Positions 1 to 11,521 of a stretch of 64,000 bases of DNA are shown in pieces. The stretch is taken from contig NC_083868.1 of NCBI RefSeq assembly GCF_032452875.1, positions 100,250,537-100,314,536 on the forward strand, read 5' to 3'. Each line of letters begins with the position of its first letter. Position 1 is the first letter of the stretch. The position numbers and the translations under genes were made by a program. The notes under the pieces are model-generated. The model was not told where the DNA came from and did not search any database. It saw nothing but the letters and a program-made list of their open reading frames with translations. The DNA is from Bos javanicus. Lineage: Eukaryota > Chordata > Mammalia > Artiodactyla > Bovidae.

Positions 1-1847
1 AAAAATATAGAGCTCTTTCTCAATCGTAATAGTTCTTTTTCTGGACAATCTGCTCCATGGTTTCTGTTTCTTTTTGCCTGGTTCAACCCAGTACAGTCCA
101 TTTTTAGACAATAGACAAAGAAAAAGTGCCCATCTGCCTAAGAAATCCTTTTGTACACTGGTGAATAAATGTCAACATGAAATATATTTACTCTTTCTGA
201 AAAATGTCAGTGCATGTTATGTTAATTATCTTTAAGTTTGATTGGATGTTTTTTGTAGACTCAGGTCATGGTTGCTGTGTGGAGTGTTTGCCTACTGATA
301 AAACATGATTTTTGGTGCCTATTGTTTCATTGCAGTGGATTTTATAGTAATCATTGACAAATTACATCATGTCTGACAGGACAGATGATCTTCAAGACAC
401 TCAAGAGGACACTACTATGTCTTTTTGTAATATCAGAAGTTTTCTACTTGTGGAAGTTGGACAGAAAGAAACAGAAGATTATGGAAAGTCACATATTGAA
501 ATCTTTGCACAGAATAATGGAAAGATACAATGACTGCTAGATTACCCAGATTTTATGGATAACAATATTTCTAAGGGATTAAGGAATATGTAACATTTAT
601 ATTTAAAACATGACTTTGCATTATGTACTCAATTTGTGCTAGATTTTTTCTGTTGAGCCATAGAGATTCAAGGAAATTGATTTTTCTATTTCTCGAAAGC
701 AACAGAACAATGAACAGTTATACATAATCACTTTATCTCTATTCATCCCACCAGAGCATTTAATACTAGTCAGCTTAGAGTCAGTAATCAGAAATATAAG
801 TTTATTCTTGGAAAAATCTAACTACCTATCATTTCTAGGATCATGTTTAGTGTTTGTATTAAATGTTTTTTCTAAGGAGACAAAATAAAATGTCATAGTT
901 AATAACAGCTTTCCTGGAAACACATGCAGTAGTACTAGATACAAAGGTAGAGTATTAGTTTGAAAGATTATCTGCCTGTATGGGGTCAATACAGTGATAT
1001 CCCTCTGTATGTTTTCATAGATAACAATGGGAGAGACATGTTACAACCACAGAAGTGAAGACACCTTTAGAACATTCCTGCTATGTTTCATCAGATATAA
1101 CACCAAATTTTATCATTTAAAAGCGAATCCCTATTTAATGGACAAATATGGCCACAGGATCAAGTCTATTTTGATCATTTCACTAAGACATTTCTTTATT
1201 TTAGGGGCAGTAAAAATTGACCATCTTTATTTGAACATTTCATCGGGCCAATAAAGGGTTTTTGTTTCTCTAGGAATTCTCTGTAGATTAAAATACCACA
1301 CCAAATTCTGCTTATATAATAGAGTGCTTCTAATCTGTTGTTGAACACCTCTGAGATCCAAGGTTCTTTTTTTTTCTATTTTAAAATAAGAAGATTAAAT
1401 TCCTTTATTGCCCCAAAGTGCTACAAAACTATAAATGTCAACTGAAAGTAATGGTAATTTTTAGAAATATTACCAAGGAAAAATTTTAAATCAATATTTT
1501 TAAAATGCCTATATTCCCTTATAAATTCATTGAAAGATGCAGAAAATAAAACATTAGAGAAATTGTTGTCTTTCCAAAAATATTTTTTTTCTAGGTAGAA
1601 AGAATTTTCTATGAGGTAATTGTGATGTTTATTTTAAGTTATTCTAAAATTCTTTTTATGATCTTGACTTATTTAAAAGTCTGATTTAAAATTTTGGTAG
1701 GATAGATAATGTCATGGCTGTTTGAACCAGAAGTGTTCCTCACATATATTCTGTTGTAGCAATAGTTCTGAGAGGAATTCATGTCCTGATATTGCTAGTA
1801 GGTTATCAAAGCTCGGAGAGGTTAAGGGACTGCCCATGGTCATTTAA
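1..1847. other. Anonymous AT-rich sequence, no recognised repeat
   Basis: I see no repeat family, RNA gene or convincing coding exon here. A 54-codon ATG frame (369-533, +) and a 75-codon frame (1027-1254, +) are short enough to be chance in AT-rich DNA and resemble nothing I know. A T-rich run lies near 1366-1382. Confidence 0.5.
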
Positions 1848-2062
1848 GGGGCTTCCCTGGTGGCTCTGATGGTAAAGATTCTACCTGCAATGCAGGAGAC
1901 CTGAGTTCGATCCCTAAGTTGGGAATATCCCCTTGAGAAGGGAATGGCTACCCACTCCAGTACTCTTGCCTGGAGAATCCCATGGAGAGAGGAGTCTGGT
2001 AGCCTACAGTCCATGGAGTTGCAAAGAGTCAGACATGACTTAGTAACTAAACTACAACAACA
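1848..2062 (+). mobile_element. Bov-tA SINE
   Basis: The unit begins gggcttccctggtggctc (tRNA-Glu-derived head with A-box-like and ggttcgatccc-like B-box segments). It continues into the BovA body (ctggagaatcccatgg, gagtcagacatgact) and ends in an ACAACA-rich tail. The flanks gtcatttaa and gtcactttaa look like a decayed TSD. It is a non-autonomous ruminant SINE. Confidence 0.92.
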
Positions 2063-2559
2063 TAGTCACTTTAAATGAAGGTGAGGAAAGAGAGAATTTC
2101 GGCTGCCTGATTTGATGTTCCACCTGTCAGCCAGACTGTTTCTCATAATGAATAATTTATTCCCATTAAGAAGTAGGAGCAGATAGTTTGTATAAATGTT
2201 GAGAAAAGGAACTGAAGAACCCAATAATAACATTCTTAATTCAAATACTTAAGTTACATGTATTTGATAAGAACATGACTGAGCAGCAGCTCTGTTTGGA
2301 GAGGAAGACTATCCTTAACTGACTGGAGAGGAGTGCAACTATAAATGTTGGTACTTTCTGCAACTGAATATGTAGTCCTGGTTTGGTAGTAAACAGTCAG
2401 TCTTTGAGAAGATGTATGCAAATATTACAGAGACATAACAGTCAGGTACAAAGACTTTAAAATTATGATAGAACTGATATACGCCAAATTGTACACATTT
2501 GAATTATGGAATTTAAGATGTTTTGAATTATGTATACCTCATAAAACCATCACGATAAT
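2063..2559. other. Mostly anonymous; possible short sense L1 3' end at 2480-2553
   Basis: The segment 2484-2545 has the order seen at some old L1 3' ends (aaattgtacaca then tatacctcataaaac). It is too short and diverged to be sure. The rest is unrecognised. Confidence 0.3.
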
Positions 2560-2827
2560 AAGGGTAGTAAACACATTGATCATCACCAAAAGTTTCCCAT
2601 GCTCCTTTATAATCCTTGCCTCCTCCTGCTCTGTCAACTAGGCAGCTGCTGGTCTGCTCTCTATCATTAAAAAGTAGCTTGCACTTTCTAGAATATCAAA
2701 TAAATGGAATAATAGAGTATGTGTTCTTTTTTCCCTTTTAAAAATTTAGCATAGTTATATGAGATTCATTTACATTGGAGGTATGGATAGTTCATCACTT
2801 TTTATTTTTGAGTAGTATTTCATTATA

Positions 2828-3080
2828 TGCTGCTAAGTCACTTCAGTCGTGTCCGACTCTGTGTGACCCCATAGACGGCAGCCCACCAGGCTCCCCTGTC
2901 CCTGGGATTCTCCTGGCAAGAACACTGGAGTGGGTTGCCATTTCCTTCTCCAATGCATGAAAATGAAAAATGAAAGTCAAGTCGCTCAGTCGTATCCGAC
3001 TCTTCGTGATCCCATGGACTGCAGCCTACCAGGCTCCTCTGTCCATGGGATTTTCCAGGCAGGAGTACTGGAGTGGGGTG
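2828..3080 (-). mobile_element. BOV-A2 SINE (two BovA monomers)
   Basis: The antisense dimer starts tgctgctaagtcacttcagt and carries the linker between monomers (ccaatgcatgaaaatgaaaaa). It ends at the second monomer near gagtactggagtgggg. The flanks ttcattata and ttccattgta suggest a decayed TSD within the host L1. Confidence 0.92.
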
Positions 3081-3393
3081 ATTCCATTGTATAGATACAC
3101 CATAATTTGTTTTTTCATTCATCTATTAATATTAACGGGCATTTAGGTCATTTCCAGTTTGGGATATTTTACTAATAAAGTTTCTGTAAACATTTGTGTA
3201 TAAGTCTATGTATGAACATAGGATTGCCTTTCTCTTAGGTAAATAAATACCCTAGAAGAGAGCTAGCTGGGTCATGAAGTTTAATTTTGTTAAGGAAGTG
3301 CCAAGCAGTTGTGTCAATATACATTCTCAGGAGCAACAGAGCATGAGTATTTCATTTGCTTCACAAACTAGCCAGTGTTGTATATATATTTAA

Positions 3394-3702
3394 CTTTATT
3401 TATTTTTGGCTGTGCTGGGTCTAAGCTGTGCGGGCTTTTCTCTAGTTGCAATGGGTAGGGGCTACTCTCTAGTTGTGATGTGCGGTCTTCTCATTGCAGA
3501 GGCTCATATTGCTGGGAAGCACAGACTCTAAGAGTGGGGGCCCGGTAGTTACAGCTCCCAGCCTCTAGAACACAGCCTCAATAGTTGCGGTGCATGGGCT
3601 TAGTTGCTCTGAGGTGTGTGGGATCTTGTCGGATCAGGGATAGAACCGGTGTCTGCTGCATTGGCAGGCAGATTCTTGACCTCTGAGCCAATAGGAAAAC
3701 CC
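3394..3702 (-). mobile_element. CHR-2-type SINE
   Basis: On the plus strand it begins tttatttttggctgtgctgg and ends with a degenerate ctctgagccaataggaaaacc, the complement of a tRNA-derived SINE head. The internal phrases (gggcttttctctagttgc, tagttgcggtgcatgggct) match the cetartiodactyl CHR-2 family. It lies within the antisense L1. Confidence 0.8.
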
Positions 3703-3837
3703 ATCAGAGTTTTTAATGGAAATATGTAGAGAAATCCATAATAGGTATATAGTGATGTTTCTATATGGTTTTAATTTGCCTTTCCCTAATAACTAATGAT
3801 TTTGAACATTTTTATATGCATATTTGTCATCAGTATA

Positions 3838-4013
3838 TGATGACTCAGATGGTAAAGAATCTGCCTGCAGTGCTGGAGACCCAGGGCCAATCCCTGGGTT
3901 GGGAAGATCCTCTGGAGAAGGGAATGGCAACCTAGTCCAGTATTCTCACTTGGAGAATCCCATGGACAGAGGAACATCCAAGGGGTCACAAAGAGTTGGA
4001 CATGACTAAGTGA
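3838..4013 (+). mobile_element. Bov-tA SINE, 5' truncated
   Basis: It lacks the first bases of the tRNA-like head and starts at gactcagatggtaaagaat. The body is typical through gttggacatgactaagtgact, followed directly by a (CA)n tract. It is inserted in the old L1. Confidence 0.9.
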
Positions 4014-4040
4014 CTCACACATACACACACACACACATAC
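4014..4040 (+). repeat. (CA)n microsatellite at SINE tail
   Basis: An interrupted CA repeat sits at the 3' tail of the Bov-tA copy, a common site of microsatellite birth. Confidence 0.9.
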
Positions 4041-4858
4041 TTTCTTTGGTGAGTTGTTTAACTTTTTTGGGGTCATTTTTTGTTGTTGTTGTTAAGTTAG
4101 TTTGTCTTTTGTTAGTATTGCATTCTAAAACTTCTTTATATACTCTAGAAACAAACCAACTTTTAGAATTGTTTCCCTTTCTGTGAGAATCAAGAGTCTC
4201 TTACCAGTGTCTTTTGAAGAGCAGAAATTTAAAATTTTTTTGGTAGTACTATTTAACAATTATTTTCTTTTAGGTATTGTGTTTGTTGTATCTAACCCAA
4301 ACTCACAAGAGTTTTATCTTATATTTTCTTTGGAAGTTATGCAATTTTGTTTCTTATTTTGGATTATGGTCAGTTTTAAGTTAATTTTTTTTAATGTGAG
4401 GTGAGAAATGACTCAAAGTAATTTTTTAGCATGTGTAGATACAATTATTCCAGCACCATTTGTTAAAAAGGAAAAAAAGAGATCTGTCCTTAACTGAATT
4501 GTCTTTATTGGTCAGAAATTGGTTGATTGCACATGTTCAAGCCTATTTCTAGACACTATTTTTTCCTTTGATATATTGGATGCCAAACATCTATCTAAAG
4601 ATAGTACTTCTTGATTTTTTATTGGGATTATAATAATATAGTTGACTTGGGAAAAATTGACTCTAATATTTATTATATTAATGTAATTAATCTTGACATT
4701 GACATTGAGATATACCCTCAGAACAGGTATATAGAAATGCAGGTAAATTTTGTATATTGATCTTGCATCTGGAAGCAAGAAGCCCAGTGACACTTGCTAA
4801 ATAAGTATTACTGAACTAACTTACTAGTTTGAATAGCATTTTGGGGTCTTCCTGCATG

Positions 4859-5077
4859 TGTGAGTACTCAGTGACTTCAGTCATTTACGACTGTTTGTGA
4901 CCCCATGGACTATAGCCCGCCAAGTCTCCTCTGTCCATGGGATTCTCCAGGCAAGAATATTGGAGTGGGTTGCCATGCTCTCCTCCAGAGGATCTTCCTG
5001 ACCCAGGAAGTGAACTTCCTTTCCTGTGTCTCCTGCATTGCAGGCAGATTATTCACCACTGAGTCACTGGGGAAGCT
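4859..5077 (-). mobile_element. Bov-tA SINE
   Basis: An essentially full-length antisense copy: gtgagtactcagtgacttca at the 3' end of the element, the BovA body, then the complement of the tRNA-like head ending cactgagtcactggggaagc. It splits the old antisense L1. Confidence 0.92.
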
Positions 5078-5519
5078 CTGCATATTGTGGTAGTTTTTAT
5101 CAAATTTTCCACATACATAATCATGTTGTATATGAATAAAGGCATTTTGAATTCTGTCTTTATTACATAATAGGGTCTTATATTTTTATTTCTTCCCCTA
5201 TTATACTGACTAGACACCCTAGTACAATGTTGACTAGAAGTGTGATAGCAAGAATCTTTACTTCCTAATCTTAGGGGGAAAGTTTTCAGTCTGTCATCAA
5301 GTGTAATGTCAGTATTAGGTTGATCACAGATGCCTTTTAAATATCAGACTGAGAAAGTTTTCTTCTATTCCTAGCTTTCTGACTGTTTTTAACAGGAATG
5401 GATGCTAGGTTTTGTCAAGCACGCTTTCTAGTGGTAGGTTTCGGATTTATGGAATACGTCTTTAACCTATCACAAACCACCTTGGAGTGATACACCATTT
5501 CACATGTAATGTAAGAACT

Positions 5520-5985
5520 GTATTTTGCTTCCCAGGGTGGTTGTAATAGTGCCATAAACTGTGTGACTTTAAACAAGAGAAATTTCTTCTTTCACAGTTC
5601 TAGAGGTTATAAGTTCAAAATCAAGTTGTCAGCAGGGCCATTTTCCTTCTGAGACTCTGGGTACAATTTTTCCTTGCCTGTCCTTGGCTTCCGGTGGTGG
5701 TTGCCAATCTTTCATGTTCCTTGCTTATAGCTGTCTCACTCCAGTTTCTGCTTCTGTTGTCACATGTGTCTCTTCTGCTTGCTTATCTGTGAGGCCCTTC
5801 TCCTCTTCTTGTGAAGGCAAAAGTCATATTAGATTAAGATCCCACTTACCTGACTTATTTCAGTATGATTTCATCCTAACTAATTAAATGTGTAACCACC
5901 TTATTTCCAAACATGTTCATATTCTGATCCAGGAAGAACATGAAAATTTGAAGGACACTATCCAATCCAATACAAGAAACTATGA
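5520..5985 (-). mobile_element. MLT1-type ERVL-MaLR LTR, antisense
   Basis: On the plus strand the order of landmarks is that of a reversed MaLR LTR: ccataaactgtgtgacttta, cacagttctagaggttataa, the aaggcaaaagtcatattaga region, cctaactaattaaatgtgta and atttccaaacatgttcatat. It is a decayed, non-coding long terminal repeat of an ancient mammalian endogenous retrovirus-like element. No internal retroviral region was recognised next to it. Confidence 0.72.
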
Positions 5986-6385
5986 AGAGGGTACTTCCAT
6001 TTCTTTCCTCTAGAACTATATAGGGCTATTGTTTATATACTGGTAGCTCTCAGTACATAAAGATAGCAACTGTCTTACTCTTGGTACCTCCCCTGCTGAC
6101 CAGTCCCTGCCTTGCCCACAGCCTACTCACCCTACTGATATTTCCTCTTAATCACAGAACCTAATAGGTAAAAGCTTACATACTTGCCCCAAGCTCCAGC
6201 TAGTGATTGTTCTCATCTTTACACCAGAACTATTTCTACTGTGATAGTGTGTCAAAGAGGTGTGCCTATCTGCTGGTTTTCCTGGTAATTGATGAGCCAA
6301 CCTGATGTTAACTCCCTCTGTAACTAGTAACCTTCCCTCCCCATCATACTGTCACATCCTGCCAGTCATCTGCATTGTGGGGTGT
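5986..6385. other. Anonymous sequence
   Basis: Somewhat pyrimidine-rich. No repeat family or coding potential recognised. Confidence 0.4.
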
Positions 6386-6595
6386 ATTAGAAAAGATCCT
6401 GATGCTGGAAAAGATTGAGGACAGGAGGAGAAGGGAGAGCCAGGGGATAAGACGGTTGGACGGCATCATCAACTCAAATGGACATGAGTTTGAGCAAACT
6501 CCAGGAGACAGTGAAGGACAGGGAAGCCTGGCATGCTGCAGTATATGGGATCACAAAGAGTTGGACATGACTTAGCAACTGAAAAACAACAACAA
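6386..6595 (+). mobile_element. BovB LINE 3' end fragment
   Basis: It encodes the degenerate C-terminal part of BovB ORF2 (starting at gaaaagatcctgatgctgga) and the shared BovB/BovA 3' end (gttggacatgacttagcaact), with an AACAACAA tail. About 0.2 kb, severely 5' truncated. Confidence 0.88.
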
Positions 6596-6599
6596 TATA

Positions 6600-7021
6600 C
6601 ATACACATATGTACTATATATAAGCTCTTTGTTACTTATATGTATTGCAAATGTTTTCTCCACTCTGTGGTTTAACATTTTCTCTTTCTTAAAAATAGTG
6701 CTTTTAGGTGAACAGATATTCTGACAAGGTAATTTAATTATCAGTTTTTCCTATTATAGTTAATGATAATGAAAAAAGATACTCTTACCTATTTTGAGTT
6801 CATGAAAATATTCTTCTCTGCTACTTTCTGGAAGATTTAATGTTTGTTAGAGTAAAAATCCACCTGGAATTAATTTTTGAGCATGTATGACAGTAGGAAT
6901 CAATTTTATTTTTTTCCTTTTATATATCGATGTATAGAATTTTTTAAAAAAGATCATTTTTTTTGTCATTTCCTTTTCAGTCAAGCCTTTTCTTTGTCAT
7001 TTATCAACCATCTATATATGG
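6600..7021 (-). mobile_element. Antisense L1 fragment, left part
   Basis: Plus-strand landmarks are the reverse of L1 ORF2: tgtattgcaaatgttttctc, cactctgtggtttaac and ttaatttttgagcatgtatg. The same L1 resumes after the BovB at 9151, so the BovB landed inside it. Confidence 0.65.
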
Positions 7022-9150
7022 GAAGGGAGAAAGGGAAAGATATACCTAACTAAATGCAGAGTTCCAGAGAATAGCAAAGAGAGATAAGAAGGCCTTCTTA
7101 AATGAACAATGCGAAGAAATAGAGGAAAACAATGGAATGGGAAAGATGAGAGATCTCTTCAAGTAAATTGGAGATATCAAGAAAATATTTCATGCAAGGA
7201 TGGGCACAATAAAGGAAAGAAAATGTAACAATCTAACAGAAACAGAAGGAGAAGGCAATGGCAACCCACTCCAGTACTCTTGCCTGAAAAGTCCCAGGGA
7301 TGGAGGAGCCTGGTAGGCTGCAGTCCATGGGGTCTCAAAGAGTCAGACACGACTGAGCAGCTTCACTTTCACTTTTCACTTTAATGCACTGGAGAAGGAA
7401 ATGGCAACCCACTCCAGTGTTCTTGCCTGGAGAATCCCAGGGATGGGGGAGCCTGGTGGGCTGCTTGTCTATGGGGTCGCACAGAGTCGGACATGACTGA
7501 AGTGACTTAGTAGCAGCAGCAGCAACAGAAACAGAAAATATTAAGGAGATGTGACAAGAATACACAGAAGAACTATACAGAAAAAAGGTCTTAACTACCT
7601 GGATAACCCCAACCATGTGATCACACACTTAGAGACAGACATCCTGGAGTGTGAAGTCCAGTGGGCCTTAGGAAGCATTATGACAAACAGAGCTAGTGGA
7701 AGTGAGGGAATTCCAGCTGAGCTATTTCAAATATTAAAATATGATGCTGTTAAAGTGCTGCACTCAATTTGCCAGCAAATTTGGAAAATACAGCAGTGGC
7801 CACAAGACTAGAATAGGTCAGTTTTCATTCCAATCCCAAAGAGGGGCAATGCTAAAGAATGATCAAACTATGGTACCATTGTGCTCATTTCACATGCTAG
7901 AAAGATTATGATCAAAATTCTTCAACAGGTTTTTGCAGTACATGGAATGAGAATGTCCAGATTTACAAGCTGAGTTTAGAAAAGGCAGAGGAAACAGAGA
8001 TCAAATTGTCAACATTCATTGAATCATGGAGAAAGCAAAAATTCCAGAAAAACTTCTACCTCTGCTTCATTGTCTATGCTAAAGCCTTTGTCTGTGTGAA
8101 TCACAACAAATTGTAGAAAATTCTTAAAGAAATAGGTGTACTAGACCACCTTACCTGCCTCCTGAGAAACCTGTACGCAGGTCAGGAAGAACAGTTAGAA
8201 CTGGACATGGAACAATGGGCTGGTTCAAAATTGGGAAAAGAGTACATCAAGGCCGTATATTGTTACCCAGCTTATTGAACTTGTATGCAGAGTATATCAT
8301 GTGAAATGCTGGGCTGGATGAATCTCAAGCTGGGATCAAGATTGCCAGAAGAAATATCAGCAACCTCAGATATGTAGATGACATCACCCTTATGGCAGAA
8401 AATGAAGAGAAACTATGGAATCTCTTGATAAGGGTGAAAGAGGAGACTGAAAAAGCTGGCTTGAAAACATTCAGTAAACTAAGATCATTGCATCTGGTCC
8501 CATCACTTCATGGCAAATAGAAGGGGAAAAAGTAGAAACTGAAGATTTTTTTGGGGGGAGGTCTCCAAAATCCCTTCAAACAATGACAGCAGCCTTGAAA
8601 TTAAAAGATGCTTGTTCCTTATAAGGAAAGCTATGACAAAACTAAACATCACTTTAAAAAACAAAGGCATTACATTTTCTGCAAAGGTCCATATTGTCAA
8701 AGCCATGGTTTTTCCAGTAGTCATGTACAGATGTAAGAACTGGACCATAAAGAAATCTGAGCACAAAAGAATTGATGCTTTTGAACTGTGGTGTTGAAGA
8801 AGACTCTTGAGAGTTCCTTGGACAGCAAGGAGATCAAACAAGTCAATCCTAAAGAATATCAACCCTGAATATTCATTGGAAGGACTGATGCTGAAACTGA
8901 AGCTCCTCTACTTTGGCCACCTGATCCCAAGAGCTGACTTATTGGAAAAGATCCAGATGCTGGGAAAGATTGAAGACAGGAGAAGTGGTTGACAGAGCAT
9001 GAGATTGGTGGATGGCATCACAGACTAAATCAATGTGAGTCTGAGCAAATGCCAGGAGATAGTGAAGGACAGGGAAGCCTGGTGTGCTGCAGTCCTCTGG
9101 GTTGCAAAGAGTTGGACACAACTTGGCAGCTGAACAACAACAAATATATA
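7022..9150 (+). mobile_element. BovB LINE, 5' truncated, ORF2 reverse transcriptase decayed
   Basis: About 1.85 kb of BovB plus an inserted SINE. Relative to the better copy at 25723-28130 it begins in the linker between endonuclease and reverse transcriptase and runs to the 3' end (AACAACAAC tail at 9134-9142). Recognisable frames include 7551-7811 (ITHLETDILEC, AVKVLHSICQQ) and 8612-8992. A remnant of the polymerase motif C region is at 8370-8400, where TATGTAGATGAC reads YVDD. Many stops and frameshifts (for example a tag after the WPQD equivalent at 7808) show it is dead. It lies inside an antisense L1. Confidence 0.92.
7248..7523 (+). mobile_element. BOV-A2 SINE with 13-bp TSD, nested in BovB
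   Basis: A complete dimer from ggagaaggcaatggcaaccc to the (AGC)n end at 7513-7523. The duplicated target aacagaaacagaa is seen exactly at 7235-7247 and 7524-7536, which fixes both borders and shows endonuclease-dependent retroposition into the BovB body. Confidence 0.96.
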
Positions 9151-9400
9151 TATGTCAGTTGTTGAACCTACTTTTTGTTTCACAGGCTTATTTATCTATT
9201 TTGCAACAATGCCACACATATTGCTTTAGATTTATAATCAATCTTGATATCTGGTAAAGTCCTCTGTTTCTTCTTAATGTTAATGGCTTACAACCAAATT
9301 GTTACTTTTTGCAGAAGCATCGCATTGATTGTATAGCTCTTGTTAAAACTAAGCGATAGCATTTAAACTCATATTGAAAATGTTTTTTTCTTCTTAAAAT
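9151..9400 (-). mobile_element. Antisense L1 fragment, right part
   Basis: It continues the L1 interrupted by the BovB: tttatctattttgcaacaat (9190), aatcttgatatctggtaaag (9239) and gcattgattgtatagctc (9322) follow the reversed L1 ORF2 order. The right border is vague. Confidence 0.6.
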
Positions 9401-10094
9401 ATTTTTCTAAACTTCTGAAGGTTAATCTTTGTTTCTTTTCTCACCAAGAATATATCAATAAAATTCTTGAACATTGAAGATTGAAAAATTATCTATTTTT
9501 GTCCCATGTTGCTCATGGCATATTATAAGTAATTAATCTTCTCAACAATTTTTATTTTAGCAATTGCTATTAGCATAATTTCTTATTAGAATATTCATAA
9601 GAAATATCTATTTATTCAAGTACCTTTTATGGATTTAAAAATCCATTATTTCAAAAGTAAATGGACTCTAAATTCTTAATCTTTGGCAGTAAGTTATGTA
9701 GTAGGAAGATAACTAAATCTTTTAGATGACTGCGAATTAGCATAAGAGTAGTAACAATAGCGATCTGTGCACCCTCGTGCAAACAAGGCCATACACAGGT
9801 TTATAAGTTCACATTAATATGTGGAAGTTGCTTAGAGACAAGCTTTGGTGACTGTTTTCTCAGTCTCTGACATATTCCAGTGGACTCATAATAAATCCTA
9901 GTTGTGAGGAAAAGGAGTGCCACATGTCTGAGAAAAATAAATGGAGGTGATGCCAAGTCATCATACATCCTCCAACTCTGCCTCATAGTCTCTGCTCACT
10001 GTCTTGTGGGTGAATTCACATACAGAAAGAGGAAAAATTGAATAAAGACATATCTGGGAAGTTCCAAAACAGAACTGTCTAAAAGATAAGAAAG
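9401..10094. other. Anonymous sequence
   Basis: The first 150 bases may be more decayed L1. The rest is not recognised and no coding frame stands out. Confidence 0.4.
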
Positions 10095-10109
10095 TCTGGA
10101 ATGTATGTG

Positions 10110-10189
10110 GTTTAGTGGCCAAGTCATGTCCAACTCTTTTCTCCTGCATTTCAGGAGAATTCTTTACCACAGAGCCACCAGGGAAGCCC
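10110..10189 (-). mobile_element. Internally deleted Bov-tA SINE with TSD
   Basis: Only the two ends of the SINE are present. The antisense 3' end (tagtggccaagtcatgtcc) joins directly to the antisense head (ctcctgcatttcagg to agccaccagggaagccc), so more than half of the element is missing. Flanking tctggaatgtatgtg (10095-10109) and tctggaatgtgtgtg (10190-10204) form a 15-bp TSD with one mismatch. Confidence 0.85.
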
Positions 10190-10223
10190 TCTGGAATGTG
10201 TGTGTGCAGGTGTGCATACAAGC

Positions 10224-10430
10224 ATGTGTGCTAAGTTGCTTCAGTTGTGTCCAACTTTTGCGACCCCGTGGACTGTAGCCTGCCAGGCTTCCCTGTCGAT
10301 GGGATTCTCCAGGCAAGAATACTGGAGTGGGTTGCCATTTCCTACTCTAGGAGAATCCTCCCGACCCAGGGATAGAACCTGGGTCTTATGTTTCCTGCAT
10401 TGGCAAGCGGATTCTTTACCACTAGTGCCA
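10224..10430 (-). mobile_element. Bov-tA SINE
   Basis: Antisense BovA body (gtgctaagttgcttcagttg, ctccaggcaagaatactgga) followed by the complement of the tRNA-like part, ending at accactagtgcca. The outermost head bases are missing. Confidence 0.92.
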
Positions 10431-10570
10431 ATACTAAATAGTAAATCAAGACTATTGTCCATGAATGAAAAGATTTTAAGTATGTCTTTTCACAAAAATG
10501 GAGCTGCCTGTTAAGACATTCCCAAGCTATAAACTGCCCTGTGGTGGCTTTCTTATTCCTTCAAGATTTT

Positions 10571-10640
10571 GTGTGTATGTGTGTGTGTGTGTGTCGCAAA
10601 GAGTCAGACACGACTGAGCAACTGAACTGAACTGAACCAC
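10571..10640 (+). repeat. (GT)n tract fused to a BovA 3' end
   Basis: A GT repeat (10571-10593) runs directly into the last ~45 bases of a BovA/BovB-type 3' end (cgcaaagagtcagacacgac, then tgaactgaactgaac). The rest of the SINE is absent or replaced by the microsatellite. Confidence 0.8.
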
Positions 10641-11289
10641 ACTTAAAGAATTTCCCCAGGAAAATAAAGGGAACATATAGGCATTGAAAGGGAAAAATAG
10701 AATGCCATTTGTTCTCACTATAATTTCATAACAAAAATGATATTTTAATAGCAAAAACACAGGACAGAGATAATTTCAAATTATAATTCTTGAACCCAAT
10801 TTTTATAAAACTTACACAAATATGAAATTATCAATTATTCTTCTTCTGCCACATATTAATAAAAACTTAGTTGTAGACCAGCTTTCATCTATATAACAAC
10901 ATCTGGGAACTGATGCCTTAGGGAAAAATCTTTGCATTTGGTGGCAGCCTTTGTACAAAACTCTTCTCCCTTTTGGTAAATTTAGACTGTCTGCTAAGTC
11001 AGTGATATGTTCAAAATGCTTGAGTATTCTTAACTCAAACAAATTATAACATATTTATTCAATGTTAGTTCTGTGCTACCTGGTAGAAATAAAAAACAAG
11101 ATATGGATTCTGCTCACAAGGAATGCCAACTTTTAGTTGGGAGTTTGCAGCAGAGTCCCACACATATGTTCTTGGCACCACCATTCTGTTCTTTGCAGGC
11201 TCAACTTCCAATGGAAGCTACTGAAACCTGCCCTATTTGCATGACTAGCAGAAAAGGCCAACTAATAAAAGTCTTCAACCTATCACCCC
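10641..11289. other. Anonymous sequence
   Basis: No repeat or gene recognised. The 76-codon antisense frame at 10812-11042 has no recognisable motif. Confidence 0.4.
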
Positions 11290-11472
11290 TTCCGACTCTT
11301 TGTGACCCCATGGACTGTAGCCCACCAGGCTCCTCTGTCCTTGGAATTCTCCAGGCAAGCATACTGGAATGGATTGCCATGCCCTTCTCCAAGGGATCTT
11401 CCCAACCCAGGGATTGAACCTGGGTCTCCCACATTGCAGGCAGACTCTTTACCGTCTGAGCCACCAGGAAAG
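11290..11472 (-). mobile_element. Bov-tA SINE, 3' truncated
   Basis: Antisense copy lacking the last ~20 bases of the 3' end. It reads ttccgactctttgtgacccc through cccaacccagggattgaacc to gtctgagccaccagg. Confidence 0.92.
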
Positions 11473-11521
11473 ACCACCAGGGGCATTTAGTAATTAAATA
11501 TCTGGACTTCTTTGCTCACTG

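Larger units (their letters stand above)
2560..5515 (-). mobile_element. Old L1 LINE (ORF2/3' UTR), antisense, split by four SINEs
   Basis: Read on the minus strand, blocks at 2570-2826, 3085-3390, 3703-3836, 4040-4856 and 5080-5515 follow the order of an old mammalian L1 from the 3' UTR back into ORF2. Landmarks on the plus strand include aaatggaataatagagta (2702), gggcatttaggtcatttcc (3137) and ccagcaccatttgttaaaa (4451). No long frame survives. Four SINEs (2828, 3394, 3838, 4859) interrupt it, which marks it as older than them. The subfamily is not assigned. Confidence 0.8.

Noticed and set aside
369..533. 54-codon ATG frame after a splice-acceptor-like ttgtttcattgcag
   Set aside because: Short, unidentified, preceded by an in-frame stop after the putative acceptor; no supporting downstream donor or homologue.
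1848..1925. tRNA-Glu-like sequence as a tRNA gene
   Set aside because: It is the tRNA-derived head of Bov-tA, repeated many times here and continuous with the SINE body.
8503..8862. 119-codon antisense frame
   Set aside because: Complement of BovB ORF2; a shadow of the decayed reverse transcriptase gene.
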